From: Auanema rhodensis
Taxonomy: Eukaryota > Nematoda > Chromadorea > Rhabditida > Rhabditidae
Length of the DNA: 64,000 nucleotides
Direction of reading: 5' to 3'
Assembly: GCA_964057225.1 (NCBI GenBank)
Contig: OZ059894.1
Span: forward strand, 19,994,476 to 20,058,475
In this document: piece after piece, positions 39,662 through 54,754 of the stretch
How positions within the stretch are numbered: position 1 is the first letter of the stretch
Layout: each line of letters starts with the position of its first letter
Program-made: the position numbers and the translations under genes
Notes under the pieces: generated by a model
Seen by the model: the letters and a program-made list of their open reading frames with translations, nothing else
The model's database searches: none
Told to the model about the DNA's origin: nothing

Positions 39662-42600
39662 AATTAATTCTTCAGGGTGAAAATCGAGGATATAAGTGTG
39701 AACTTATATCAGTTGATATCTCGGTGCATTTTTAAGCTAGCGCAAATCTGATAACACAGATCGACGCAGCTTAAAAATCCGCATCGAATGCACTATACTA
39801 CATTGAGAAACGCTCAATACAAAAATTAGTTATGATCGTTTGAAAAATGATGCATTAGTGTATGTTGAGTTTCCATGTACACTCAACATTGCTTCCAAAA
39901 ACATTTTGACAAAAATTTTTTCGAAAAATTTCAAAATAAATTAGCAAAAAGTAGATGTTTTTAGATTCCTTTTTTCAAGGCAAAGACGATGGACAATGTT
40001 ATTCAACGAAAAAATTAATTCTTCAGGGTGAAAATCGAGGATATAAGTGTGAACTTATATCAGTTGATATCTCGGTGCATTTTTAAGCTAGCGCAAATCT
40101 GATAACACAGATCGACGCAGCTTAAAAATCCGCATCGAATGCAGTATACTACATTGAGAAACGCTTAATACAAAAATTAGTTATGATCGTTTGAAAAATG
40201 ATGCATTAGTGTATGTTGAGTTTCCATGTACACTCAACATTGCTTCCAAAAACATTTTGACAAAAATTTTTTCGAAAAATTTCAAAATAATTTAGCAAAA
40301 AGTAGATGTTTTTAGATTTCTTTTTTCAAGGCAAAGACGATGGACAATGTTATTCAACGATAAAATTAATTCTTCAGGGTGAAAATCGAGGATATAAGTG
40401 TGAACTTATATCAGTTGATATCTCGGTGCATTTTTAAGCTAGCGCAAATCTGATAACACAGATCGACGCAGCTTAAAAATCCGCATCGAATGCACTATAC
40501 TACATTGAGAAACGCTCAATACAAAAATTAGTTATGATCGTTTGAAAAATGATGCATTAGTGTATGTTGAGTTTCCATGTACACTCAACATTGCTTCCAA
40601 AAACATTTTGACAAAAATTTTTTCAAAAAATTTCAAAATAAATTAGCAAAAAGTAGATGTTTTTAGATTCCTTATTTCAAGGCAAAGACGATGGACAATG
40701 TTATTCAACGAAAAAATTAATTCTTCAGGGTGAAAATCGAGGATATAAGTGTGAACTTATATCAGTTGATATCTCGGTGCATTTTCAAGCTAGCGCAAAT
40801 CTGATAACACAGATCGACGCAGCTTAAAAATCCGCATCGAATGCACTATACTACATTGAGAAACGCTTAATACAAAAATTAGTTATGATCGTTTGAAAAA
40901 TGATGCATTAGTGTATGTTGAGTTTCCATGTACACTCAACATTGCTTCCAAAAACATTTTGACAAAAATTTTTTCGAAAAATTTCAAAATAATTTAGCAA
41001 AAAGTAGATGTTTTTAGATTTCTTTTTTCAAGGCAAAGACGATGGACAATGTTATTCAACGATAAAATTAATTCTTCAGGGTGAAAATCGAGGATATAAG
41101 TGTCAACTTATATCAGTTGATATCTCGGTGCATTTTTAAGCTAGCGCAAATCTGATAACACAGATCGACGCAGCTTAAAAATCCGCATCGAATGCACTAT
41201 ACTACATTGAGAAACGCTCAATACAAAAATTAGTTATGATCGTTTGAAAAATGATGCATTAGTGTATGTTGAGTTTCCATGTACACTCAACATTGCTTCC
41301 AAAAACATTTTGACAAAAATTTTTTCAAAAAATTTCAAAATAAATTAGCAAAAAGTAGATGTTTTTAGATTCCTTATTTCAAGGCAAAGACGATGGACAA
41401 TGTTATTCAACGAAAAAATTAATTCTTCAGGGTGAAAATCGAGGATATAAGTGTGAACTTATATCAGTTGATATCTCGGTGCATTTTCAAGCTAGCGCAA
41501 ATCTGATAACACAGATCGACGCAGCTTAAAAATCCGCATCGAATGCACTATACTACATTGAGAAACGCTTAATACAAAAATTAGTTATGATCGTTTGAAA
41601 AATGATGCATTAGTGTATGTTGAGTTTCCATGTACACTCAACATTGCTTCCAAAAACATTTTGACAAAAATTTTTTCGAAAAATTTCAGAATAATTTAGC
41701 AAAAAGTAGATGTTTTTAGATTCCTTTTTTCAAGGCAAAGACGATGGACAATGTTATTCAACGAAAAAATTAATTCTTCAGGGTGAAAATCGAGGATATA
41801 AGTGTGAACTTATATCAGTTGATATCTCGGTGCATTTTTAAGCTAGCGCAAATCTGATAACACAGATCGACGCAGCTTAAAAATCCGCATCGAATGCACT
41901 ATATAACATTGAGAAACGCTTAATACAAAAATTAGTTATGATCGTTTGAAAAATGATGCATTAGTGTATGTTGAGTTTCCATGTACACTCAACATTGCTT
42001 CCAAAAACATTTTGACAATAATTTTTTCGAAAAATTTCAAAATAAATTAGCAAAAAGTAGATGTTTTTAGATTTCTTTTTTCAAGGCAAAGACGATGGAC
42101 AATGTTATTCAACGAAAAAATTAATTCTTCAGGGTGAAAATCGAGGATATAAGTGTGAACTTTTATCAGTTGATATCTCGGTGCATTTTTAAGCTAGCGC
42201 AAATCTGATAACACAGATCGACGCAGCTTAAAAATCCGCATCGAATGCACTATACTACATTGAGAAACGCTTAATACAAAAATTAGTTATGATCGTTTGA
42301 AAAATGATGCATTAGTGTATGTTGAGTTTCCATGTACACTCAACATTGCTTCCAAAAACATTTTGACAAAAATTTTTTCGAAAAATTTCAAAATAATTTA
42401 GCAAAAAGTAGATGTTTCTAGATTCCTTTTTTCAAGGCAAAGACGATGGACAATGTTATTCAACGAAAAAATTAATTCTTCAGGGTGAAAATCGAGGATA
42501 TAAGTGTGAACTTATATCAGTTGATATCTCGGTGCATTTTTAAGCTAGCGCAAATCTGATAACACAGATCGACGCAGCTTAAAAATCCGCATCGAATGCA

Positions 42601-43873
42601 CTATACTACATTGAGAAACGCTTAATACAAAAATTAGTTATGATCGTTTGAAAAATGATGCATTAGTGTATGTTGAGTTTCCATGTACACTCAACATTGC
42701 TTCCAAAAACATTTTGACAAAAATTTTTTCGAAAAATTTCAAAATAAATTAGCAAAAAGTAGATGTTTTTAGATTCCTTTTTTCAAGGCAAAGACGATGG
42801 ACAATGTTATTCAACGAAAAAATTAATTCTTCAGGGTGAAAATCGAGGATATAAGTGTGAACTTATATCAGTTGATATCTCGGTGCATTTTTAAGCTAGC
42901 GCAAATCTGATAACACAGATCGACGCAGCTTAAAAATCCGCATCGAATGCACTATACTACATTGAGAAACGCTCAATACAAAAATTAGTTATGATCGTTT
43001 GAAAAATGATGCATTAGTGTATGTTGAGTTTCCATGTACACTCAACATTGCTTCCAAAAACATTTTGACAAAAATTTTTTCAAAAAATTTCAAAATAAAT
43101 TAGCAAAAAGTAGATGTTTTTAGATTCCTTATTTCAAGGCAAAGACGATGGACAATGTTATTCAACGAAAAAATTAATTCTTCAGGGTGAAAATCGAGGA
43201 TATAAGTGTGAACTTATATCAGTTGATATCTCGGTGCATTTTCAAGCTAGCGCAAATCTGATAACACAGATCGACGCAGCTTAAAAATCCGCATCGAATG
43301 CACTATACTACATTGAGAAACGCTTAATACAAAAATTAGTTATGATCGTTTGAAAAATGATGCATTAGTGTATGTTGAGTTTCCATGTACACTCAACATT
43401 GCTTCCAAAAACATTTTGACAAAAGTTTTTTCGAAAAATTTCAGAATAATTTAGCAAAAAGTAGATGTTTTTAGATTCCTTTTTTCAAGGCAAAGACGAT
43501 GGACAATGTTATTCAACGAAAAAATTAATTCTTCAGGGTGAAAATCGAGGATATAAGTGTGAACTTATATCAGTTGATATCTCGGTGCATTTTTAAGCTA
43601 GCGCAAATCTGATAACACAGATCGACGCAGCTTAAAAATCCGCATCGAATGCACTATATAACATTGAGAAACGCTCAATACAAAAATTAGTTATGATCGT
43701 TTGAAAAATGATGCATTAGTGTATGTTGAGTTTCCATGTACACTCAACATTGCTTCCAAAAACATTTTGACAAAAATTTTTTCGAAAAATTTCAGAATAA
43801 TTTAGCAAAAAGTAGATGTTTTTAGATTCCTTTTTTCAAGGCAAAGACGATGGACAATGTTATTCAACGAAAA
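39662..43873. repeat. Mixed block with C154 and A262/A311 monomers, units 114-125
   Basis: Units 116, 118 and 123 share C154, A262, A279 and A at p311 (CCTTATTTC), a combination not seen elsewhere. Units 116-117 and 118-119 form a near-dimer. Units 120 and 125 share the double change CTATATAAC at p137-138, also in unit 88. Unit 121 is the only copy right of unit 10 with T45. G273 becomes frequent from unit 119. No single clean period is visible. Confidence 0.78.
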
Positions 43874-46330
43874 AATTAATTCTTCAGGGTGAAAATCGAG
43901 GATATAAGTGTGAACTTATATCAGTTGATATCTCGGTGCATTTTTAAGCTAGCCCAAATCTGATAACACAGATCGACGCAGCTTAAAAATCCGCATCGAA
44001 TGCATTATACTACATTGAGAAACGTTTAATACAAAAATTAGTTATGATCGTTTGAAAAATGATGCATTAGTGTATGTTGAGTTTCCATGTACACTCAACA
44101 TTGCTTCCAAAAACATTTTGACAAAAATTTTTTCGAAAAATTTCAGAATAATTTAGCAAAAAGTAGATGTTTTTAGATTCCTTTTTTCAAGGCAAAGACG
44201 ATGGACAATGTTATTCAACGAAAAAATTAATTCTTCAGGGTGAAAATCGAGGATATAAGTGTGAACTTATATTAGTTGATATCTCGGTGCATTTTTAAGC
44301 TAGCGCAAATCTGATAACACAGATCGACGCAGCTTAAAAATCCGCATCGAATGCACTATACTACATTGAGAAACGCTCAATACAAAAATTAGTTATGATC
44401 GTTTGAAAAATGATGCATTAGTGTATGTTGAGTTTCCATGTACACTCAACATTGCTTCCAAAAACATTTTGACAAAAATTTTTTCGAAAAATTTCAGAAT
44501 AATTTAGCAAAAAGTAGATGTTTTTAGATTCCTTTTTTCAAGGCAAAGACGATGGACAATGGTATTCAACGAAAAAATTAATTCTTCAGGGTGAAAATCG
44601 AGGATATAAGTGTGAACTTATATCAGTTGATATCTCGGTGCATTTTTAAGCTAGCGCAAATCTGATAACACAGATCGACGCAGCTTAAAAATCCGCATCG
44701 AATGCATTATACTACATTGAGAAACGCTTAATACAAAAATTAGTTATGATCGTTTGAAAAATGATGCATTAGTGTATGTTGAGTTTCCATGTACACTCAA
44801 CATTGCTTCCAAAAACATTTTGACAAAAATTTTTTCGAAACATTTCAGAATAATTTAGCAAAAAGTAGATGTTTTTAGATTCCTTTTTTTAAGACAAAGA
44901 CGATGGACAATGTTATTCAACGATAAAATCAATTCTTCAGGGTGAAAATCGAGGATATAAGTGTGAACTTGTATCAGTTGATATCTCGGTGCATTTTTAA
45001 GCTAGCGCAAATCTGATAACACAGATCGACGCAGCTTAAAAATCCGCATCGAATGCACTATACTACATTGAGAAACGCTCAATACAAAAATTAGTTATGA
45101 TCGTTTGAAAAATGATGCATTAGTGTATGTTGAGTTTCCATGTACACTCAACATTGCTTCCAAAAACATTTTGACAAAAATTTTTTCGAAAAATTTCAGA
45201 ATAATTTAGCAAAAAGTAGATGTTTTTAGATTCCTTTTTTCAAGGCAAAGACGATGGACAATGTTATTCAACGAAAAAATTAATTCTTCAGGGTGAAAAT
45301 CGAGGATATAAGTGTGAACTTATATCAGTTGATATCTCGGTGCATTTTTAAGCTAGCGCAAATCTGATAACACAGATCGACGCAGCTTAAAAATCCGCAT
45401 CGAATGCACTATACTACATTGAGAAACGCTTAATACAAAAATTAGTTATGATCGTTTGAAAAATGATGCATTAGTGTATGTTGAGTTTCCATGTACACTC
45501 AACATTGCTTCCAAAAACATTTTGACAAAAATTTTTTCGAAAAATTTCAGAATAATTTAGCAAAAAGTAGATGTTTTTAGATTCCTTTTTTCAAGGCAAA
45601 GACGATGGACAATGTTATTCAACGAAAAAATTAATTCTTCAGGGTGAAAATCGAGGATATAAGTGTGAACTTATATCAGTTGATATCTCGGTGCATTTTT
45701 AAGCTAGCGCAAATCTGATAACACAGATCGACGCAGCTTAAAAATCCGCATCGAATGCACTATACTACATTGAGAAACGCTTAATACAAAAATTAGTTAT
45801 GATCGTTTGAAAAATGATGCATTAGTGTATGTTGAGTTTCCATGTACACTCAACATTGCTTCCAAAAACATTTTGACAAAAATTTTTTCGAAAAATTTCA
45901 GAATAATTTAGCAAAAAGTAGATGTTTTTAGATTCCTTTTTTCAAGGCAAAGACGATGGACAATGTTATTCAACGAAAAAATTAATTCTTCAGGGTGAAA
46001 ATCGAGGATATAAGTGTGAACTTATATCAGTTGATATCTCGGTGCATTTTTAAGCTAGCGCAAATCTGATAACACAGATCGACGCAGCTTAAAAATCCGC
46101 ATCGAATGCACTATACTACATTGAGAAACGCTTAATACAAAAATTAGTTATGATCGTTTGAAAAATGATGCATTAGTGTATGTTGAGTTTCCATGTACAC
46201 TCAACATTGCTTCCAAAAACATTTTGACAAAAATTTTTTCGAAAAATTTCAGAATAATTTAGCAAAAAGTAGATGTTTTTAGATTCCTTTTTTCAAGACA
46301 AAGACGATGGACAATGTTATTCAACGATAA
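43874..46330. repeat. G273-rich tract, units 126-132
   Basis: All seven units have G273 with T279 (CAGAATAATTT). Units 130-132 are nearly identical plain copies. Units 126 and 128 have T132. Units 128 and 132 end with A319 (AAGACAAAG), T349 and a C at p4 of the next unit (GATAAAATCAATT), a linked set that marks the right third of the window. Unit 126 has private C81 (AGCCCAAATC), and unit 127 has G340. Confidence 0.8.
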
Positions 46331-48436
46331 AATCAATTCTTCAGGGTGAAAATCGAGGATATAAGTGTGAACTTATATCAGTTGATATCTCGGTGCATTT
46401 TTAAGCTAGCGCAAATCTGATAACACAGATCGACGCAGCTTAAAAATCCGCATCGAATGCACTATACTACATTGAGAAACGCTCAATACAAAAATTAGTT
46501 ATGATCGTTTGAAAAATGATGCATTAGTGTATGTTGAGTTTCCATGTACACTCAACATTGCTTCCAAAAACATTTTGACAAAAATTTTTTCAAAAAATTT
46601 CAAAATAAATTAGCAAAAAGTAGATGTTTTTAGATTCCTTTTTTCAAGGCAAAGACGATGGACAATGTTATACAACGAAAAAATTAATTCTTCAGGGTGA
46701 AAATCGAGGATATAAGTGTGAACTTATATCAGTTGATATCTCGGTGCATTTTCAAGCTAGCGCAAATCTGATAACACAGATCGACGCAGCTTAAAAATCC
46801 GCATCGAATGCACTATACTACATTGAGAAACGCTTAATACAAAAATTAGTTATGATCGTTTGAAAAATGATGCATTAGTGTATGTTGAGTTTCCATGTAC
46901 ACTCAACATTGCTTCCAAAAACATTTTGACAAAAATTTTTTCGAAAAATTTCAGAATAAATTAGCAAAAAGTAGATGTTTTTAGATTCCTTTTTTCAAGG
47001 CAAAGACGATGGCCAATGTTATTCAACGAAAAAATTAATTCTTCAGGGTGAAAATCGAGGATATAAGTGTGAACTTATATCAGTTGATATCTCGGTGCAT
47101 TTTTAAGCTAGCGCAAATCTGATAACACAGATCGACGCAGCTTAAAAATCCGCATCGAATGCATTATACTACATTGAGAAACGCTTAATACAAAAATTAG
47201 TTATGATCGTTTGAAAAATGATGCATTAGTGTATGTTGAGTTTCCATGTACACTCAACATTGCTTCCAAAAACATTTTGACAAAAATTTTTTCGAAAAAT
47301 TTCAGAATAATTTAGCAAAAAGTAGATGTTTTTAGATTCCTTTTTTCAAGACAAAGACGATGGACAATGTTATTCAACGATAAAATCAATTCTTCAGGGT
47401 GAAAATCGAGGATATAAGTGTGAACTTATATCAGTTGATATCTCGGTGTATTTTTAAGCTAGCGCAAATCTGATAACACAGATCGACGCAGCTTAAAAAT
47501 CCGCATCGAATGCACTATACTACATTGAGAAACGCTCAATACAAAAATTAGTTATGATCGTTTGAAAAATGATGCATTAGTGTATGTTGAGTTTCCATGT
47601 ACACTCAACATTGCTTCCAAAAACATTTTGACAAAAATTTTTTCAAAAAATTTCAAAATAAATTAGCAAAAAGTAGATGTTTTTAGATTCCTTTTTTCAA
47701 GGCAAAGACGATGGACAATATTATTCAACGAAAAAATTAATTCTTCAGGGTGAAAATCGAGGATATAAGTGTGAACTTATATCAGTTGATATCTCGGTGC
47801 ATTTTTAAGCTAGCGCAAATCTGATAACACAGATCGACGCAGCTTAAAAATCCGCATCGAATGCACTATACTACATTGAGAAACGCTCAATACAAAAATT
47901 AGTTATGATCGTTTGAAAAATGATGCATTAGTGTATGTTGAGTTTCCATGTACACTCAACATTGCTTCCAAAAACATTTTGACAAAAATTTTTTCGAAAA
48001 ATTTCAGAATAATTTAGCAAAAAGTAGATGTTTTTAGATTCCTTTTTTCAAGACAAAGACGATGGACAATGTTATTCAACGATAAAATCAATTCTTCAGG
48101 GTGAAAATCGAGGATATAAGTGTGAACTTATATCAGTTGATATCTCGGTGTATTTTTAAGCTAGCGCAAATCTGATAACACAGATCGACGCAGCTTAAAA
48201 ATCCGCATCGAATGCACTATACTACATTAAGAAACGCTCAATACAAAAATTAGTTATGATCGTTTGAAAAATGATGCATTAGTGTATGTTGAGTTTCCAT
48301 GTACACTCAACATTGCTTCCAAAAACATTTTGACAAAAATTTTTTCAAAAAATTTCAAAATAAATTAGCAAAAAGTAGATGTTTTTAGATTCCTTTTTTC
48401 AAGGCAAAGACGATGGACAATGTTATTCAACGAAAA
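46331..48436. repeat. Left copy of a 12-monomer-offset duplication, units 133-138
   Basis: Marks in order: A342 at the end of unit 133, C332 with A279 in unit 134, T132/A319 in unit 135, T66/C154/A262 in unit 136, C154/G273/A319 in unit 137, T66/A144/C154/A262 in unit 138. The same order recurs 4212 bp downstream. Unit 136 alone has ATATT at p336, the only difference I noticed between the copies. Confidence 0.9.
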
Positions 48437-50542
48437 AATTAATTCTTCAGGGTGAAAATCGAGGATATAAGTGTGAACTTATATCAGTTGATATCTCGGT
48501 GCATTTTTAAGCTAGCGCAAATCTGATAACACAGATCGACGCAGCTTAAAAATCCGCATCGAATGCACTATACTACATTGAGAAACGCTTAATACAAAAG
48601 TTAGTTATGATCGTTTGAAAAATGATGCATTAGTGTATGTTGAGTTTCCATGTACACTCAACATTGCTTCCAAAAACATTTTGACAAAAATTTTTTCGAA
48701 AAATTTCAAAATAATTTAGCAAAAAGTAGATGTTTTTAGATTTCTTTTTTCAAGGCAAAGACGATGGACAATGTTATTCAACGATAAAATTAATTCTTCA
48801 GGGTGAAAATCGAGGATATAAGTGTGAACTTATATCAGTTGATATCTCGGTGCATTTTTAAGCTAGCGCAAATCTGATAACACAGATCGACGCAGCTTAA
48901 AAATCCGCATCGAATGCACTATACTACATTGAGAAACGCTCAATACAAAAATTAGTTATGATCGTTTGAAAAATGATGCATTAGTGTATGTTGAGTTTCC
49001 ATGTACACTCAACATTGCTTCCAAAAACATTTTGACAAAAATTTTTTCGAAAAATTTCAAAATAAATTAGCAAAAAGTAGATGTTTTTAGATTCCTTTTT
49101 TCAAGGCAAAGACGATGGACAATGTTATTCAACGAAAAAATTAATTCTTCAGGGTGAAAATCGAGGATATAAGTGTGAACTTATATCAGTTGATATCTCG
49201 GTGCATTTTTAAGCTAGCGCAAATCTGATAACACAGATCGACGCAGCTTAAAAATCCGCATCGAATGCAGTATACTACATTGAGAAACGCTTAATACAAA
49301 AATTAGTTATGATCGTTTGAAAAATGATGCATTAGTGTATGTTGAGTTTCCATGTACACTCAACATTGCTTCCAAAAACATTTTGACAAAAATTTTTTCG
49401 AAAAATTTCAGAATAATTTAGCAAAAAGTAGATGTTTTTAGATTCCTTTTTTCAAGGCAAAGACGATGGACAATGTTATTCAACGAAAAAATTAATTCTT
49501 CAGGGTGAAAATCGAGGATATAAGTGTGAACTTATATCAGTTGATATCTCGGTGCATTTTTAAGCTAGCGCAAATCTGATAACACAGATCGACGCAGCTT
49601 AAAAATCCGCATCGAATGCACTATACTACATTGAGAAACGCTTAATACAAAAATTAGTTATGATCGTTTGAAAAATGATGCATTAGTGTATGTTGAGTTT
49701 CCATGTACACTCAACATTGCTTCCAAAAACATTTTGACAAAATTTTTTTCGAAAAATTTCAGAATAATTTAGCAAAAAGTAGATGTTTTTAGATTCCTTT
49801 TTTCAAGGCAAAGACGATGGACAATGTTATTCAACGAAAAAATTAATTCTTCAGGGTGAAAATCGAGGATATAAGTGTGAACTTATATCAGTTGATATCT
49901 CGGTGCATTTTTAAGCTAGCGCAAATCTGATAACACAGATCGACGCAGCTTAAAAATCCGCATCGAATGCACTATACTACATTGAGAAACGCTTAATACA
50001 AAAATTAGTTATGATCGTTTGAAAAATGATGCATTAGTGTATGTTGAGTTTCCATGTACACTCAACATTGCTTCCAAAAACATTTTGACAAAAATTTTTT
50101 CGAAAAATTTCAGAATAATTTAGCAAAAAGTAGATGTTTTTAGATTCCTTTTTTCAAGACAAAGACGATGGACAATGTTATTCAACGATAAAATCAATTC
50201 TTCAGGGTGAAAATCGAGGATATAAGTGTGAACTTATATCAGTTGATATCTCGGTGCATTTTTAAGCTAGCGCAAATCTGATAACACAGATCGACGCAGC
50301 TTAAAAATCCGCATCGAATGCACTATACTACATTGAGAAACGCTCAATACAAAAATTAGTTATGATCGTTTGAAAAATGATGCATTAGTGTATGTTGAGT
50401 TTCCATGTACACTCAACATTGCTTCCAAAAACATTTTGACAAAAATTTTTTCGAAAAATTTCAAAATAATTTAGCAAAAAGTAGATGTTTTTAGATTTCT
50501 TTTTTCAAGGCAAAGACGATGGACAATGTTATTCAACGATAA
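48437..50542. repeat. Spacer between the 12-offset copies, units 139-144
   Basis: Unit 139 (G164, T307, T349) is an isolated member of the trimer-block type from 34-39.7 kb, and unit 144 (C154, T307) is similar at its 3' end. Units 141-143 are G273 copies. Unit 143 ends with the A319/T349/C4 set. The tract therefore samples monomer types from at least two other domains. Confidence 0.78.
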
Positions 50543-52648
50543 AATTAATTCTTCAGGGTGAAAATCGAGGATATAAGTGTGAACTTATATCAGTTGATAT
50601 CTCGGTGCATTTTCAAGCTAGCGCAAATCTGATAACACAGATCGACGCAGCTTAAAAATCCGCATCGAATGCAGTATACTACATTGAAAAACGCTTAATA
50701 CAAAAATTAGTTATGATCGTTTGAAAAATGATGCATTAGTGTATGTTGAGTTTCCATGTACACTCAACATTGCTTCCAAAAACATTTTGACAAAAATTTT
50801 TTCAAAAAATTTCAAAATAAATTAGCAAAAAGTAGATGTTTTTAGATTCCTTTTTTCAAGGCAAAGACGATGGACAATGTTATACAACGAAAAAATTAAT
50901 TCTTCAGGGTGAAAATCGAGGATATAAGTGTGAACTTATATCAGTTGATATCTCGGTGCATTTTCAAGCTAGCGCAAATCTGATAACACAGATCGACGCA
51001 GCTTAAAAATCCGCATCGAATGCACTATACTACATTGAGAAACGCTTAATACAAAAATTAGTTATGATCGTTTGAAAAATGATGCATTAGTGTATGTTGA
51101 GTTTCCATGTACACTCAACATTGCTTCCAAAAACATTTTGACAAAAATTTTTTCGAAAAATTTCAGAATAAATTAGCAAAAAGTAGATGTTTTTAGATTC
51201 CTTTTTTCAAGGCAAAGACGATGGCCAATGTTATTCAACGAAAAAATTAATTCTTCAGGGTGAAAATCGAGGATATAAGTGTGAACTTATATCAGTTGAT
51301 ATCTCGGTGCATTTTTAAGCTAGCGCAAATCTGATAACACAGATCGACGCAGCTTAAAAATCCGCATCGAATGCATTATACTACATTGAGAAACGCTTAA
51401 TACAAAAATTAGTTATGATCGTTTGAAAAATGATGCATTAGTGTATGTTGAGTTTCCATGTACACTCAACATTGCTTCCAAAAACATTTTGACAAAAATT
51501 TTTTCGAAAAATTTCAGAATAATTTAGCAAAAAGTAGATGTTTTTAGATTCCTTTTTTCAAGACAAAGACGATGGACAATGTTATTCAACGATAAAATCA
51601 ATTCTTCAGGGTGAAAATCGAGGATATAAGTGTGAACTTATATCAGTTGATATCTCGGTGTATTTTTAAGCTAGCGCAAATCTGATAACACAGATCGACG
51701 CAGCTTAAAAATCCGCATCGAATGCACTATACTACATTGAGAAACGCTCAATACAAAAATTAGTTATGATCGTTTGAAAAATGATGCATTAGTGTATGTT
51801 GAGTTTCCATGTACACTCAACATTGCTTCCAAAAACATTTTGACAAAAATTTTTTCAAAAAATTTCAAAATAAATTAGCAAAAAGTAGATGTTTTTAGAT
51901 TCCTTTTTTCAAGGCAAAGACGATGGACAATGTTATTCAACGAAAAAATTAATTCTTCAGGGTGAAAATCGAGGATATAAGTGTGAACTTATATCAGTTG
52001 ATATCTCGGTGCATTTTTAAGCTAGCGCAAATCTGATAACACAGATCGACGCAGCTTAAAAATCCGCATCGAATGCACTATACTACATTGAGAAACGCTC
52101 AATACAAAAATTAGTTATGATCGTTTGAAAAATGATGCATTAGTGTATGTTGAGTTTCCATGTACACTCAACATTGCTTCCAAAAACATTTTGACAAAAA
52201 TTTTTTCGAAAAATTTCAGAATAATTTAGCAAAAAGTAGATGTTTTTAGATTCCTTTTTTCAAGACAAAGACGATGGACAATGTTATTCAACGATAAAAT
52301 CAATTCTTCAGGGTGAAAATCGAGGATATAAGTGTGAACTTATATCAGTTGATATCTCGGTGTATTTTTAAGCTAGCGCAAATCTGATAACACAGATCGA
52401 CGCAGCTTAAAAATCCGCATCGAATGCACTATACTACATTAAGAAACGCTCAATACAAAAATTAGTTATGATCGTTTGAAAAATGATGCATTAGTGTATG
52501 TTGAGTTTCCATGTACACTCAACATTGCTTCCAAAAACATTTTGACAAAAATTTTTTCAAAAAATTTCAAAATAAATTAGCAAAAAGTAGATGTTTTTAG
52601 ATTCCTTTTTTCAAGGCAAAGACGATGGACAATGTTATTCAACGAAAA
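50543..52648. repeat. Right copy of the 12-monomer-offset duplication, units 145-150
   Basis: Units 146-150 reproduce units 134-138 mark for mark. Unit 145 is a junction monomer: its first part (C72, G132, GAAAAACG at p144-149) differs from unit 133, while its end (A262, A279, A342) matches. The duplication boundary therefore falls between about p150 and p262 of this unit (50.69-50.80 kb). Similarity stops after unit 150, since unit 151 does not match unit 139. Confidence 0.9.
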
Positions 52649-54754
52649 AATTAATTCTTCAGGGTGAAAATCGAGGATATAAGTGTGAACTTATATCAGT
52701 TGATATCTCGGTGCATTTTTAAGCTAGCGCAAATCTGATAACACAGATCGACGCAGCTTAAAAATCCGCATCGAATGCACTATACTACATTGAGAAACGC
52801 TCAATACAAAAATTAGTTATGATCGTTTGAAAAATGATGCATTAGTGTATGTTGAGTTTCCATGTACACTCAACATTGCTTCCAAAAACATTTTGACAAA
52901 ACTTTTTTCGAAAAATTTCAAAATAATTTAGCAAAAAGTAGATGTTTTTAGATTCCTTTTTTCAAGGCAAAGACGATGGACAATGTTATTCAACGAAAAA
53001 ATTAATTCTTCAGGGTGAAAATCGAGGATATAAGTGTGAACTTATATCAGTTGATATCTCGGTGAATTTTTAAGCTAGCGCAAATCTGATAACACAGATC
53101 GACGCAGCTTAAAAATCCGCATCGAATGCAGTATACTACATTGAGAAACGCTTAAAACAAAAATTAGTTATGATCGTTTGAAAAATGATGCATTAGTGTA
53201 TGTTGAGTTTCCATGTACACTCAACATTGCTTCCAAAAACATTTTGACAAAAATTTTTTCAAAAAATTTCAAAATAAATTAGCAAAAAGTAGATGTTTTT
53301 AGATTCCTTTTTTCAAGGCAAAGACGATGGACAATGTTATACAACGAAAAAATTAATTCTTCAGGGTGAAAATCGAGGATATAAGTGTGAACTTATATCA
53401 GTTGATATCTCGGTGCATTTTCAAGCTAGCGCACATCTGATAACACAGATCGACGCAGCTTAAAAATCCGCATCGAATGCACTATACTACATTGAGAAAC
53501 GCTTAATACAAAAATTAGTTATGATCGTTTGAAAAATGATGCATTAGTGTATGTTGAGTTTCCATGTACACTCAACATTGCTTCCAAAAACATTTTGACA
53601 AAAATTTTTTCGAAAAATTTCAGAATAATTTAGCAAAAAGTAGATGTTTTTAGATTCCTTTTTTCAAGGCAAAGACGATGGACAATGTTATTCAACGAAA
53701 AAATTAATTCTTCAGGGTGAAAATCGAGGATATAAGTGTGAACTTATATCAGTTGATATCTCGGTGCATTTTTAAGCTAGCGCAAATCTGATAACACAGA
53801 TCGACGCAGCTCAAAAATCCGCATCGAATGCAGTATACTACATTGAGAAACGCTTAAAACAAAAATTAGTTATGATCGTTTGAAAAATGATGCATTAGTG
53901 TATGTTGAGTTTCCATGTACACTCAACATTGCTTCCAAAAACATTTTGACAAAAATTTTTTCAAAAAATTTCAAAATAAATTAGCAAAAAGTAGATGTTT
54001 TTAGATTCCTTTTTTCAAGGCAAAGACGATGGACAATGTTATACAACGAAAAAATTAATTCTTCAGGGTGAAAATCGAGGATATAAGTGTGAACTTATAT
54101 CAGTTGATATCTCGGTGCATTTTCAAGCTAGCGCAAATCTGATAACACAGATCGACGCAGCTTAAAAATCCGCATCGAATGCATTATACTACATTGAGAA
54201 ACGCTTAATACAAAAATTAGTTATGATCGTTTGAAAAATGATGCATTAGTGTATGTTGAGTTTCCATGTACACTCAACATTGCTTCCAAAAACATTTTGA
54301 CAAAAATTTTTTCGAAAAATTTCAGAATAATTTAGCAAAAAGTAGATGTTTTTAGATTCCTTTTTTCAAGACAAAGACGATGGACAATGTTATGCAACGA
54401 TAAAATCAATTCTTCAGGGTGAAAATCGAGGATATAAGTGTGAACTTATATCAGTTGATATCTCGGTGTATTTTTAAGCTAGCGCAAATCTGATAACACA
54501 GATCGACGCAGCTTGAAAATCCGCATCGAATGCACTATACTACATTGAGAAACGCTCAATACAAAAATTAGTTATGATCGTTTGAAAAATGATGCATTAG
54601 TGTATGTTGAGTTTCCATGTACACTCAACATTGCTTCCAAAAACATTTTGACAAAAATTTTTTCAAAAAATTTCAAAATAAATTAGCAAAAAGTAGATGT
54701 TTTTAGATTCCTTTTTTCAAGGCAAAGACGATGGACAATGTTATACAACGAAAA
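52649..54754. repeat. Transition tract, units 151-156
   Basis: Units 152 and 154 share G132, A157 (CTTAAAAC), A262 and A342, spaced by two monomers. Unit 154 has C111, which recurs in unit 158. Unit 155 has T132 with A319 and a G at p342, and unit 156 has T66, G112 and C154. Units 154-156 are the source type for the short-period repeat that follows. Confidence 0.8.
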
